Source of the DNA: CAYSPG01 sp964432885
GTDB taxonomy: Bacteria > Bacteroidota > Bacteroidia > AKYH767-A > OLB10
Direction: 5' to 3'
Length of the DNA: 64,000 bases
NCBI GenBank assembly: GCA_964432885.1
Contig: CAYSPG010000016.1
Coordinates: 1-64,000, forward strand
The notes below the pieces were generated by a model. It had not been told where the DNA came from. It saw nothing but the letters and a program-made list of their open reading frames with translations, and did no database searches. Shown here one piece after another: positions 43,851-53,005 of this stretch. The stretch's first letter is position 1; each line of letters begins with the position of its first letter. Made by a program: the position numbers and the translations under genes.

Positions 43851-44453
43851 ATGGCTTTTACACTACCTGCTCTTCCATATGCTACCAATGCTTTGGAACC
43901 ACACATTGATGCCCGCACCATGGAAATTCACCATGGCAAGCATCATCAGGCTTACATTACCAACCTGAATAACGCAATTGCAAACACCGATGCCGATAAA
44001 CTTAGCATTGAAGACATTTGCAAAAACATTTCGAAATACCCAATGCCTGTGCGCAACAATGGTGGCGGGCATTACAACCACTCGTTATTTTGGACAATTA
44101 TGTCGCCCAATGCAAGTGGCAATCCAACTGGCTCACTGGCCGATGCCATTAACGCTGCCTTTGGAAACTTTGATGAGTTTAAAACAAAATTTAACACCGC
44201 TGCCACCACACGTTTTGGCTCAGGCTGGGCATGGCTAATTAAAAATAGCGCAGGCAAGCTCGAAATTTGTTCAACACCTAATCAGGATAATCCGTTAATG
44301 GACATTGCCGAAGTAAAAGGATTGCCATTATTAGGTTTAGATGTTTGGGAGCACGCCTATTACCTTAACTATCAAAACCGCAGACCCGATTATTGCAATG
44401 CTTTTTGGAATGTGGTTAACTGGGACGAGGTGGCTAAGCGTTTTTCTATGTAA
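43851..44453 (+). CDS. sodA: Superoxide dismutase (Mn/Fe type)
   Basis: This 200-residue cytoplasmic enzyme dismutes superoxide. Metal ligands: His in 'MEIHHGKHHQAY' (near residue 27), His in 'GGHYNHSLFW' (near 78), Asp and His in 'DVWEHAYYLNY' (near 165-169). The Gly-rich 'GGGHYNH' and the Gln in 'STPNQDNPL' point to the manganese or cambialistic form rather than the strict iron form. Complete length. It is single, with a terminator after it. Confidence 0.95.
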   Translation: MAFTLPALPYATNALEPHIDARTMEIHHGKHHQAYITNLNNAIANTDADKLSIEDICKNISKYPMPVRNNGGGHYNHSLFWTIMSPNASGNPTGSLADAINAAFGNFDEFKTKFNTAATTRFGSGWAWLIKNSAGKLEICSTPNQDNPLMDIAEVKGLPLLGLDVWEHAYYLNYQNRRPDYCNAFWNVVNWDEVAKRFSM

Positions 44454-44463
44454 GCGTATCCTT

Positions 44464-44486
44464 AGTTACAACTATATATTGTAACT
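44464..44486. repeat. Perfect short inverted repeat AGTTACAA/TTGTAACT
   Basis: AGTTACAA (44464-44471) and TTGTAACT (44479-44486) surround CTATATA, just downstream of the sod stop and upstream of its terminator. It could be a second terminator stem or an unrelated operator-like dyad. Confidence 0.4.
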
Positions 44487-44498
44487 CGGTTAACAAAG

Positions 44499-44534
44499 AT
44501 GCCTTTCCTTGAAAAATGGGGAAGGCATTTTTAT
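44499..44534 (+). terminator. Terminator of the superoxide dismutase gene
   Basis: ATGCCTTTCC pairs with GGGAAGGCAT around TTGAAAAATGG and is followed by T-rich sequence. Confidence 0.85.
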
Positions 44535-44631
44535 TTAAAAACAATTTGACGTTAAAAAATAAAGCGCGAATGCGATTTTATTTTTAGCATGACACAATAT
44601 TTAAAATTTCTTTGCATTATTAATTCCTATA

Positions 44632-47115
44632 ATGACTAAGCAAAGAATATCAAAAATATTTGCGGGTACTGCCGTTGTTTTGCTTTCGGTTTTTCTGATG
44701 TTTTTTGGGTTGTCGTTTTTTTTTGAGGATAAAATAAAATCATCCGTAATTTATAACATAAATAAAAATCTTACCACACCGGTAAGCGTAAGCCAAATTG
44801 ATTTTAGCCTTATAAAACATTTTCCGTATGCTGCATTGCAGTTTACCAACGTAAAAGCAAAAGGGTCGGGCAACAAAAAAATAGATTTGCTTAAAGGAGA
44901 AAAAATAAACCTGCTGTTTAATTTTTTTAGTTTACTGTCAGATAAACTGCTTTTAAAAAAAGTGGTGATTGAAAATGCTGAACTTAATTTACTAACCAAC
45001 GAAAGCGGAGAAAACAACTACACCATTTTTAAAAAAGATTCATCGGATTCGAAAACTTGGGGTGCAGAGGTTGAAGAATTTGTTTTAAAAAATTCGGATA
45101 TACTGATAGATAATAAGGCAACCGGATTTATAACACAGATACATACTACCGAAACAAAACTTGGCGGCAGTTTTTCGGACAAAACATTTGTTATGAAAAC
45201 ATTTGCCGATATAGAAATTGCAGAGTTATCACATCAAAACATTTCGTATATCAAAAACAAAACTGCGCAGCTTAAAACAAATGTTACAGTTAACCGGACA
45301 ACCTCAACCATCGGTTTTGAAAATGCCGAAGTAAAAATTGCCGACCTTGTTTTTGCAGTTAACGGAAACGTGCAAACAACTGAAAACGCATTTACTGATT
45401 TAAAAATTAAATCGGCTAATGCAGGGCTTAATAATGTGCTGTCGGTATTGCCATCGGCATGGATACCACAAAAAATACTTACCTATACATTTACCGGAAA
45501 TGTAAGTTTTGAAGTAACAGTAAAAGGAAAATCAACTCCAGAACTTTCGCCACTGGTTACAGTAAATTTTAATTCATCAGGCAATTCAATTATTCCCGAT
45601 CAAAAAAATTACTCGCTCAAAAATATTTCGCTCACCGGTTTTTTTGTAAGCCGCAAAAGCGAAAGCAATCCGGTTTCGTACCTCAGCTTTAAAAATATAA
45701 AAGCTACTTTGGAGGGTAAGCCCATCTCCGGTTCGGTAGTACTCGAAAATTTATCAAACCCACTTATTAACATTGCCCTTGATGCTGAAGTTACGCTGGC
45801 AGCTTTAAGCCGTTATTTTGCTTTTGATAATATGGAAATGCCCAAAGGAAATATTGCAGTGCATGGGTTTATAAGAGGTCGTGCCGACAAAAAAGAAACC
45901 TACCGCAGCAGCGGAACTTTGCGTGCCGATGGGTTGGCATTTAAATTAAAAAGCAAATCGTTTTTGTTTAACAACATTACAGGCACAGCAAATTTTGATG
46001 GCAACAATGTGATAATAAAAAATTTTGCAGGCCGGGCAGGCAACAGCGATTTTTTAGTAAACGGAGAAATAAAAAATTTTTACAGCTACCTGTTTTCACA
46101 ACATCAAAACCTATATGCTGATGTGGAAGTAATGTCGAGTAATCTAAACTTAGATGAACTTACCCATACCGAAACCCAAAAAGATGACAGTGTAACACGC
46201 ATTGATTTTTCAAATACTATACAAGCCGACATAAAAATAAATGCCAGTAAAATTACGTTCAGAAAATTTATTGCAAATAATATGAATGGAACACTTACAC
46301 TTAAAAACAAGGTGCTTGAAACAAGTTCGCTGTTGTTTCAGGCTGTTGATGGAAGTTTTTATTTGCAAGGCGCCATTGATGCCACTTCTAAAGATTCGCT
46401 TTTGATAACGTATGATGCTGCAATAAAAAATGTAAACATAGAGCGGTTGTTTGCCGAGATGGGAAATTTTGGTCAGGAAGTTTTGCTTGACAAAAACATA
46501 AAAGGAAAGGCGGATGCTACCGTTGAGTTTGCAAGTGTATGGAGCAAAACATTGGATGTAAATACCAACCGTATGTATGCAAAGGCCGATATAACCATTG
46601 AAAACGGAGCACTTATAAATTTTACACCGCTGCTTAAACTTAGTCGTTTTGTAAAAGGAAGCGATTTGCAAAACGTACAATTCAGCACACTTAAAAATCA
46701 AATAGAAATTAAAAACCGTAAAATATTTATTCCTAAAATGGATATAAAAAGTAGCGCACTTAATATACAAGCCAGTGGCACACATACTTTTGATAACATG
46801 GTTGATTACAGCATACAACTTAAACTGCGCGACTTGTTGGGCAAAAAAGTAAAACAACTGAATACTGAATTTGGCACCATTGAAGATGACGGCAGTGGAG
46901 GACTAAATTTATTTTTAACCATGCGCGGGCCATTGGGCAATCCAAAGTTTACTTACGACAGAAGAGGTGTTGAAGAGAAAATTTCGACATCCGTTCAGGC
47001 CGGAAAAAAAGATTTTATTAAAACCATAAAAGATGAGTTTAAGGGAAATGCAAAAAAGGAAAATGACAAAGAAAAACCAAAGGAACTGGAACTTGATTTA
47101 GAAAGCGAAGAATAA
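44632..47115 (+). CDS. AsmA-family envelope protein
   Basis: The protein has 827 residues. One N-terminal transmembrane helix (about 10-28, 'TAVVLLSVFLMFFGLSFFF') is followed by a long periplasmic chain of beta strands. 'VSVSQIDFSLIKHFPYAALQFTNVKAKG' near residue 50 is the AsmA N-terminal signature, and about 550-790 is the AsmA C-terminal-like region ('FTPLLKLSRFVKGSDLQNVQFSTLKNQIEI', 'LNLFLTMRGPLGNPKFTYD'). The tail is acidic and basic by turns. AsmA-like proteins bridge the two membranes and are thought to move phospholipids to the outer membrane. The gene stands alone, followed at 124 bases by the kinase gene. Confidence 0.88.
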   Translation: MTKQRISKIFAGTAVVLLSVFLMFFGLSFFFEDKIKSSVIYNINKNLTTPVSVSQIDFSLIKHFPYAALQFTNVKAKGSGNKKIDLLKGEKINLLFNFFSLLSDKLLLKKVVIENAELNLLTNESGENNYTIFKKDSSDSKTWGAEVEEFVLKNSDILIDNKATGFITQIHTTETKLGGSFSDKTFVMKTFADIEIAELSHQNISYIKNKTAQLKTNVTVNRTTSTIGFENAEVKIADLVFAVNGNVQTTENAFTDLKIKSANAGLNNVLSVLPSAWIPQKILTYTFTGNVSFEVTVKGKSTPELSPLVTVNFNSSGNSIIPDQKNYSLKNISLTGFFVSRKSESNPVSYLSFKNIKATLEGKPISGSVVLENLSNPLINIALDAEVTLAALSRYFAFDNMEMPKGNIAVHGFIRGRADKKETYRSSGTLRADGLAFKLKSKSFLFNNITGTANFDGNNVIIKNFAGRAGNSDFLVNGEIKNFYSYLFSQHQNLYADVEVMSSNLNLDELTHTETQKDDSVTRIDFSNTIQADIKINASKITFRKFIANNMNGTLTLKNKVLETSSLLFQAVDGSFYLQGAIDATSKDSLLITYDAAIKNVNIERLFAEMGNFGQEVLLDKNIKGKADATVEFASVWSKTLDVNTNRMYAKADITIENGALINFTPLLKLSRFVKGSDLQNVQFSTLKNQIEIKNRKIFIPKMDIKSSALNIQASGTHTFDNMVDYSIQLKLRDLLGKKVKQLNTEFGTIEDDGSGGLNLFLTMRGPLGNPKFTYDRRGVEEKISTSVQAGKKDFIKTIKDEFKGNAKKENDKEKPKELELDLESEE

Positions 47116-47239
47116 GCGTGGTTTTATTTTACACCAAAAACCTGTATTATTGCACTACCAAAACAAACCAACCTATCGGACAAACTTTACCCGAACACAT
47201 TTTTTAGTACCGCAAAGTTTTATTTAAACAGCCTAACGG

Positions 47240-48397
47240 GTGAATATTTACACACAAAAACAAAAGTGGAAGTTGCTTTTACTTGCAGCCGCAATTTTAA
47301 TTGGGCTGTTGTCGTTATGGTACACCAATAATCTGGTTAAAAAACTTTCGGAAGAGGAACGCAAAAAAGTAGAACTATGGGCCGAAGCTTCAAGACAGTT
47401 GGCCGATATTTCAGTTGAGTCGGGCGATGTGGGTTTTACGCTTAATGTGTTGCAAAACAACAATACCGTGCCGGCCATCTTAACGGATGAGCAAATGCGT
47501 TTTGTGTCGGGAAAAAATCTTGACAGCACCAAAGCAGGTGACTCATCATATATAAAGCATGAGCTTGAAATAATGCGCAAGCAGCATGAGCCTATTGAAA
47601 TTGTTTTTGCAAATAACCAAAAGAATTTTATTTATTACCGCGATTCCGATTTGCTTAATCAACTTCGTTACTATCCTTATTTTCAATTGGGAATTATTGC
47701 GCTTTTTTTAATTGTATCCTATCTGGCTTTTAGCACATCGCGCAAAGCAGAACAAAACCAGGTATGGGTAGGCATGGCAAAAGAAACTGCGCATCAGCTT
47801 GGAACACCCCTTAGCAGCTTAATGGCTTGGGTTGAATATTTAAAAACGCAGGTAAACGAAAACAAATCGCACATACCTGAAATAGAAAAAGACTTAAACA
47901 GGCTTAACACTATTACCGAGCGGTTTTCAAAAATTGGTTCTGCTCCATCACTTAAAAAAGAAAATGTGATGGAAGTAATTACAAATTCCATAAGCTACAT
48001 TCGTACACGTTCATCAAGCAAAGTTGAGTTTGTGGTAAATAACGAGCAGAATTATGAAGTATTTGCTCCGCTTAACGTACCCTTATTTGAATGGGTACTT
48101 GAAAATCTGTTTAAAAACTCGATAGATGCCATGAGTGGAGAGGGTAGCATATCCATAAATGTGCTTGATCAGCAACAGTTTGTTTACATAGACATAACCG
48201 ATACCGGAAAAGGAATACCCAAATCAAAATTTAAAACTGTTTTTAAACCGGGTTACACCAGCAAAAGCCGTGGCTGGGGGCTTGGTCTTTCATTAAGCAA
48301 GCGCATTATTGAAGAGTATCATGACGGGCATATTTTTGTAAAAAGTTCGGAACAAAACACCGGAACCACTTTTAGGATTGTACTTAAAAAAGTATAA
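47240..48397 (+). CDS. Membrane sensor histidine kinase
   Basis: The protein has 385 residues starting at GTG 47240. There are two transmembrane helices (about 12-29 and 152-170) around a 120-residue periplasmic sensor region. The His box is 'GMAKETAHQLGTPLSSLMAW', followed by the ATPase domain with N box 'LENLFKNSIDAMSG', G1 'DTGKGIP' and G2 'GWGLGLSLSKRI'. The box 'HQLGTPLS' is a variant of the usual 'HELRTPL', as in some Bacteroidota kinases. No response regulator is adjacent, so its partner lies elsewhere. The sensed signal is unknown. Confidence 0.92.
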   Translation: MNIYTQKQKWKLLLLAAAILIGLLSLWYTNNLVKKLSEEERKKVELWAEASRQLADISVESGDVGFTLNVLQNNNTVPAILTDEQMRFVSGKNLDSTKAGDSSYIKHELEIMRKQHEPIEIVFANNQKNFIYYRDSDLLNQLRYYPYFQLGIIALFLIVSYLAFSTSRKAEQNQVWVGMAKETAHQLGTPLSSLMAWVEYLKTQVNENKSHIPEIEKDLNRLNTITERFSKIGSAPSLKKENVMEVITNSISYIRTRSSSKVEFVVNNEQNYEVFAPLNVPLFEWVLENLFKNSIDAMSGEGSISINVLDQQQFVYIDITDTGKGIPKSKFKTVFKPGYTSKSRGWGLGLSLSKRIIEEYHDGHIFVKSSEQNTGTTFRIVLKKV

Positions 48398-48514
48398 TTA
48401 AAAATGCATGTAGCCAAATCACTAATTTTAGTCATGTAAAACATAATGCATATTTGAAATTTGATTACCACAAAATCGTTTTCTTTGTTACCAATACCCA
48501 GAAAGCTCTGATTT

Positions 48515-49495
48515 ATGATTAACAGAAAAGAATTTTTGCAACGCTCCTTTTTAACAGCGTTTGCAGCAAGTGTTGGAATAAAAAGTTCAGCCAAAAACAC
48601 CCAAGCCTTTTTAAGGTCTGCTGATTCAGAAAACCTTCCTGTAACAATTGCCACCTGGAAAAACGAAAAAGCTACTGCCGCAGCAATGGAAATTTTAATG
48701 AAAGGTGGTAGCGCGCTTGATGCTGTGGAGGCTGGTGCCCGTGTACCCGAGGCCGACCCCGAGGATACAAGCGTTGGCTATGGAGGGTATCCTGATCGCG
48801 ATGGGATTGTAACACTTGACGCAGCCATAATGGATTACAAGGGCAATGCAGGCTGCGTTACTTTTTTACAAAACATAATACATCCCATTTCTGTAGCACG
48901 GTTGGTGATGGAAAAAACACCTCATGTAATGCTTAGTGGTGATGGTGCGTTACAGTTTGCACTTGCAAATGGTTTTAAAAAAGAAAATTTATTAACCGAA
49001 TCATCAAAAAAGGCGTGGGAAGATTGGAAAAAAGAAAACAACTATACACCACCTGTTGGAGAAAAAAATCACGATACCATTGGCATACTTGCCATCGATT
49101 CGAAGAATAATATTGCCGGTGCATGCAGTACCAGTGGCTGGGCGTATAAAATGCATGGACGCGTGGGCGATTCACCAATACTTGGTGCTGGCATGTATGT
49201 GGATAATGAAGCTGGTGGTGCCTGTGCTACAGGAACAGGCGAATTGGTTATGAAAACACTGGGTTCGTTTTTAATTGTTGAGTTAATGAAGCAAGGACGT
49301 TTGCCTCAGGAAGCTGTTGAAGAAGCAATACACCGTATTGTAAAAAAATATGATGTTGCCGATAAGCAGGTGGGATATCTTGCTCTGAATAAATCAGGCG
49401 AACTGGGTGCTTATTCCATTCACAAAGATTTTTCTTTTTCTTTTAATCGCAAAGCAAACAACCAGGTTTTTGATTCAGATTATTCGGTTAAGTAA
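48515..49495 (+). CDS. N4-(beta-N-acetylglucosaminyl)-L-asparaginase (glycosylasparaginase)
   Basis: This 326-residue Ntn hydrolase cleaves the bond between GlcNAc and Asn. The leader 'NRKEFLQRSFLTAFAASVG' (2-21) resembles a Tat-type signal, so it probably acts in the periplasm. 'GGSALDAVEAGARVPEADPEDTSVGYGGYPD' is the family's N-terminal hallmark. Autocatalytic cleavage frees the Thr of 'KNHDTIGILAID' as nucleophile. 'GRVGDSPILGAGMY' and 'GTGELVMKTLG' are the conserved substrate stretches. The hexosaminidase gene starts five bases after its stop, which supports a joint role in taking apart N-glycan stubs. Confidence 0.93.
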   Translation: MINRKEFLQRSFLTAFAASVGIKSSAKNTQAFLRSADSENLPVTIATWKNEKATAAAMEILMKGGSALDAVEAGARVPEADPEDTSVGYGGYPDRDGIVTLDAAIMDYKGNAGCVTFLQNIIHPISVARLVMEKTPHVMLSGDGALQFALANGFKKENLLTESSKKAWEDWKKENNYTPPVGEKNHDTIGILAIDSKNNIAGACSTSGWAYKMHGRVGDSPILGAGMYVDNEAGGACATGTGELVMKTLGSFLIVELMKQGRLPQEAVEEAIHRIVKKYDVADKQVGYLALNKSGELGAYSIHKDFSFSFNRKANNQVFDSDYSVK

Positions 49496-49500
49496 AAAAA

Positions 49501-51795
49501 ATGACTCGTATTTTTTTCATCTCACTGTTTTTTTTTATTGCATCACATTTTTCTTTTTCACAATCGGTAATACCGCAGCCAGCATCACTTAAAATAACAA
49601 GCGGAGAATTTACTATTACCCGCAAAACACAATTGGTACAAGGTCCTGTTTGGCTTACAGGAACAAGCGCGCTTGATATGTATGCAAAGTTTTTTGAAAA
49701 CTACATTGGTATTTCCCTTAATAAAGTGGCTGCGTATAAAGACGGAAAATTTGAAAAAGCCATCAATCTTAAAAAAGCTAATGATAAAAGTTTAGGTAAT
49801 GAAGGATATAAATTACAAGTGCGTGAAGACGGAATTTTAATTTATGCCAACACCGACACAGGGTTTTATTACGCCATGCAAACGTTGTTTCAATTATTTC
49901 CGGTGGAGAATTTTTACAATGCAAAAACAAAATCAATCACGTTACCATGTTGTGAAATTACAGATGTGCCGCGTTTCGCTTATCGGGGAATGCACCTTGA
50001 TGTGTGCCGCCATTTTTTTCCTGTTTCGTTTATCAAAAATTATATTGACCTGCTTGCCATGCATAAAATGAATGTTTTTCATTGGCATTTAACAGACGAC
50101 CAGGGTTGGAGAATTGAAATAAAAAAATACCCTAAGTTAACAGAGGTGGGTAGTGTTCGCAAGCAATCAATGATTGGAAAATATGATGACAACACGTATG
50201 ACGGAAAAGAGTACAAAGGTTTTTACACACAGGAAGAAATTAAGGAAGTAGTAAAATTTGCGCAAGAACGTTTTGTAACCATAATTCCTGAAATTGAAAT
50301 GCCGGGACACAGCCTTGCTGCACTGGCTGCATACCCACAATACGCATGCACAAGCGGGCCGTTTGAAGTGGGTACTAAGTGGGGAGTATTTGAAGATGTA
50401 TTTTGTCCAAAAGACGAAACGTTTGGTTTTTTAGAAGATGTTTTGTCAGAGGTTATTTCGCTATTTCCATCTAAGTATGTTCATATAGGTGGTGACGAGT
50501 GCCCGAAAACAAGATGGAAAACATGTGCTAGTTGCCAGGCATTAATTAAAAAAGAAAACCTGAAAGATGAAATAGAATTACAGAGTTATTTTATTAAGCG
50601 CATTGAAAAATATTTGAATACCAAAAACAAAAAAATTATTGGGTGGGACGAAATTCTGGATGGAGGATTGGCACCTCAAGCTACCGTAATGAGTTGGCGC
50701 GGAACCGATGGCGGCATTGCAGCAGCGCGGCTAAACCATGACGTAATAATGACTCCCGGCTCCCATTGCTATTTTGACCATTACCAAAGTGACCCATCAA
50801 CTGAACCGCTTGCTTTTGGTGGTTATACCACAATTAAAAAAGTGTACGATTTTGAACCTGTTCCGTATGATTCACTTACAGCCGAACAACAAAAACATAT
50901 AATAGGTGCACAAGCTAATGTGTGGACGGAATATATTTTAGAGCCTTCGCATGTCGAGTACATGGCTTACCCACGTGCATGTGCCTTGGCAGAAGTTTTG
51001 TGGACGCCAAAAGGTATTCGCAACTGGAATAGTTTTTCCACCCGTTTGCTTCAGCATTTTAAGTTTTTAGATAAGCTAAAAGTAAATTATTCAAAAAGCA
51101 TTTATGATGTTACCACACAAACCATAAGCGATACGGTAAACAACAAAATAAAAGTTCAGATTGACAAGCTGATTTCAGGAGGAGAAATTTATTACACATT
51201 GGATGGAAAAGAACCTTCATCAAAATCATCGTTATATAAAGAACCTGTTTTGATTCCAAAAAATTCAACCATCAAAGCAAAATTGATTGATGGTATTAAA
51301 GAAGGAAAAACACTTACACGCGATTTTGTAATTCATAAAGCAAATGCATTTGCTTACACACTTACCAATCAGGTAAAGCAATACGATGGTGGAACCAAAT
51401 ATGCGCTTACTGATGGCGTTGTTGGAATTCCCAATCGTTACAATACATGGATTGGCTTATGGGGGAAAGATTTGGAATGTGTAATTGATTTTAAAAAACC
51501 AACCGACATAAAAAAAATAACCATAAACTTTTACGGAAAAAACAGCGCATGGATTTATTTACCTCAGTTTGTAGAAGTGCTTACTTCTGATGACGGAATA
51601 AATTTTACAAGCGCAAAGATTGAGAGCTATGGCTTGCGCACATCAACCAATGAAATTAAAGCCTCGGTTTTAGAAATAGCACAAACAAAACGGTACATAA
51701 AAATACTTGCTGCAAACTATGGTACCATTCCAGATGGAGCAGAAGGTGCAGGATATGATGCCTGGCTTTTTGCGGATGAGATTATTGTGGAGTGA
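49501..51795 (+). CDS. Secreted GH20 beta-N-acetylhexosaminidase
   Basis: The protein has 764 residues with a signal peptide (1-21). About 25-140 form a GH20b domain, then the GH20 barrel: 'FAYRGMHLDVCRHFFPVSFIK', 'FHWHLTDDQGWRIEIKKYP', the catalytic Asp-Glu pair in 'VHIGGDECPKTRW', and 'ANVWTEYI'. About 560-620 is a chitobiase-type C-terminal fold ('IYYTLDGKEPSSKSSLY'), and about 640-764 is an F5/8-type carbohydrate-binding fold. It removes terminal GlcNAc/GalNAc. It is in an operon with the glycosylasparaginase. Confidence 0.96.
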   Translation: MTRIFFISLFFFIASHFSFSQSVIPQPASLKITSGEFTITRKTQLVQGPVWLTGTSALDMYAKFFENYIGISLNKVAAYKDGKFEKAINLKKANDKSLGNEGYKLQVREDGILIYANTDTGFYYAMQTLFQLFPVENFYNAKTKSITLPCCEITDVPRFAYRGMHLDVCRHFFPVSFIKNYIDLLAMHKMNVFHWHLTDDQGWRIEIKKYPKLTEVGSVRKQSMIGKYDDNTYDGKEYKGFYTQEEIKEVVKFAQERFVTIIPEIEMPGHSLAALAAYPQYACTSGPFEVGTKWGVFEDVFCPKDETFGFLEDVLSEVISLFPSKYVHIGGDECPKTRWKTCASCQALIKKENLKDEIELQSYFIKRIEKYLNTKNKKIIGWDEILDGGLAPQATVMSWRGTDGGIAAARLNHDVIMTPGSHCYFDHYQSDPSTEPLAFGGYTTIKKVYDFEPVPYDSLTAEQQKHIIGAQANVWTEYILEPSHVEYMAYPRACALAEVLWTPKGIRNWNSFSTRLLQHFKFLDKLKVNYSKSIYDVTTQTISDTVNNKIKVQIDKLISGGEIYYTLDGKEPSSKSSLYKEPVLIPKNSTIKAKLIDGIKEGKTLTRDFVIHKANAFAYTLTNQVKQYDGGTKYALTDGVVGIPNRYNTWIGLWGKDLECVIDFKKPTDIKKITINFYGKNSAWIYLPQFVEVLTSDDGINFTSAKIESYGLRTSTNEIKASVLEIAQTKRYIKILAANYGTIPDGAEGAGYDAWLFADEIIVE

Positions 51796-51796
51796 T

Positions 51797-51824
51797 TTTG
51801 AAACCAAATACTTGTTTATATTTG
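51797..51824 (+). promoter_or_regulatory. Promoter of the DUF433/DUF5615 module with an overlapping inverted repeat
   Basis: TTTG (51797-51800), 16 bases, then TATATTTG (51817-51824), a slightly short spacer. CAAATA (51805-51810) and TATTTG (51819-51824) form a dyad across the -7 box, a fair place for an antitoxin operator. The ATG follows at 51844. Confidence 0.4.
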
Positions 51825-51843
51825 TTTGAATAATCCATAAATA

Positions 51844-52071
51844 ATGAATCCACTTCTTTCAAGAATAACCATAAATCCACAGCAGTGCGGAGGCAAACCG
51901 TGCATTCGTGGTATGCGTATAAGAATTACTGACGTGCTTGATTTGTTGGCTAACGGACTTACCAACGAGCAAGTATTAAATGAGATGCCCGATTTGGAAG
52001 CAGATGATATTAAGGCATGCCTTGCTTATGCGTCTTTAAAACTTAATCACCCTGTTGTGATTGCGGCCTGA
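51844..52071 (+). CDS. DUF433-family antitoxin
   Basis: The protein has 75 residues and contains the family core 'ITINPQQCGGKPCIRGMRIRITDVLDLLANG' (about 8-38) followed by 'LNEMPDLEADDIKACLAYA'. DUF433 proteins are winged-helix-like antitoxins that pair with PIN-like toxins. Its TGA (52069-52071) is one base before the toxin ATG, so translation is coupled. Confidence 0.9.
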   Translation: MNPLLSRITINPQQCGGKPCIRGMRIRITDVLDLLANGLTNEQVLNEMPDLEADDIKACLAYASLKLNHPVVIAA

Positions 52072-52072
52072 T

Positions 52073-52405
52073 ATGATTTGGCTTGATGCTCAAATTTCTC
52101 CTTCGCTTTCGGAATGGATAAATTCTGAATTTGATATTCCTTGTTTTTCGCTGAAGGATTTGGGTTTAAGAGATGAAATTGATGTAGTCATTTTTGAAAG
52201 GGCAAAAAAGGAAAACGTAATTCTCATTACAAAAGATTCTGATTTTGTGGACTTAGTAGCAAAGTATAACGCACCTCCAAAAATAATTTACCTCACTTGT
52301 GGAAATACATCCAATAGCAGATTGAAACAAATCTTTGTTAGCAAATTAAAAACAGCTATGTTGCTTTTGGAAAACGAACCTCTTGTAGAAATAAGTGATA
52401 TATAA
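52073..52405 (+). CDS. DUF5615 PIN-like toxin
   Basis: The protein has 110 residues. ATG 52073 is preferred to TTG 52061. The family's acidic residues are visible: Asp in 'IWLDAQISPSLSEW', 'LKDLGLRDEIDVVIFERAKKEN' and 'LITKDSDFVDL', a PIN-like nuclease pocket. It probably acts as the ribonuclease toxin of the module, held by the DUF433 protein. Unlike the pair at 9.8-10.4 kb, both genes here are intact. Confidence 0.88.
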   Translation: MIWLDAQISPSLSEWINSEFDIPCFSLKDLGLRDEIDVVIFERAKKENVILITKDSDFVDLVAKYNAPPKIIYLTCGNTSNSRLKQIFVSKLKTAMLLLENEPLVEISDI

Positions 52406-52424
52406 CTTTAAAAAACCAACTCAC

Positions 52425-52970
52425 ATGTTCGACCAACTATTAAATCTTGTAAAAGAAAATGCAGGCGATGCCATCATCAACAATCCTGCAATACCAAACG
52501 AAAAAAATGACGAAGCAATAAGTCATGCCACTAACGGAATTTTAAGCGGTTTGCAATCGCAACTTACATCAGGAAATATTTCGGATGTGGTACAACTGCT
52601 TGGTGGAAAATCGGATGTAAACAATCATCCTGTTACCAATGCAGTAAGTCAAAATGTTGCGAGTGACCTTATGAGTAAATTTGGTTTATCAGGCGGTGCA
52701 GCGTCATCAATTGTTGCATCACTTGTACCGATTGTTATGGGCAAACTTATTCATAAAACCAACGACCCTAATGACAGCAGCATTGATTTAAACGGAGTAT
52801 TTAGTCAACTTAGCGGAGGTAAAACACAGGGCTTGGATATGGGAAATATTTTGGGTTCGCTTACAGGTGGAAGTTCAGCAGGAGGCGGATTAGGAAATAT
52901 CCTAGGCTCTTTAATGGGTGGAAAAGCCGGAGGTGGACTTGGCGACCAGATGAAAATATTTAAGTCCTAA
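52425..52970 (+). CDS. DUF937-like glycine-rich protein
   Basis: The protein has 181 residues. The start MFDQLLNLVKENAGDAIINN resembles YidB-type DUF937 proteins, and 'DLMSKFGLSGGAASSIVASLVPIVM' is the helical core. The tail is rich in Gly with repeated 'GNILGSL.GG'. An earlier in-frame start at 52395 overlaps the toxin gene and adds unconserved residues. Function unknown; YidB-type proteins are sometimes linked to stress. It lies 19 bases after the toxin. Confidence 0.72.
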   Translation: MFDQLLNLVKENAGDAIINNPAIPNEKNDEAISHATNGILSGLQSQLTSGNISDVVQLLGGKSDVNNHPVTNAVSQNVASDLMSKFGLSGGAASSIVASLVPIVMGKLIHKTNDPNDSSIDLNGVFSQLSGGKTQGLDMGNILGSLTGGSSAGGGLGNILGSLMGGKAGGGLGDQMKIFKS

Positions 52971-53005
52971 AGCCCACCCCTTCGGGGAGGGTTGGGTGGG
53001 GCTTA
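52970..53005. repeat. GC-rich mini-element, copy 4, as convergent hairpin
   Basis: AAAGCCCACCCC at the left and GGGTGGGGCTT at the right pair around a TTCGGGGAGG core. It has the same logic as the elements at 5729 and 7399 (AAGCCC..., CCCC/GGGG, GGGCTT). It fills the space between two convergent genes and overlaps the OmpA stop. Confidence 0.6.

Noticed and set aside
46210..46857. 215-codon minus-strand frame opposite the AsmA-like gene
   Set aside because: Rich in Tyr, Phe, Cys and Lys with no family pattern, and antisense to a convincing gene.
48515..49495. Classification as L-asparaginase type III (isoaspartyl peptidase)
   Set aside because: The 'PEADPEDTSVGYGGYPD' stretch, the 'NHDTIG' nucleophile and 'GRVGDSPILGAG' fit glycosylasparaginase better.
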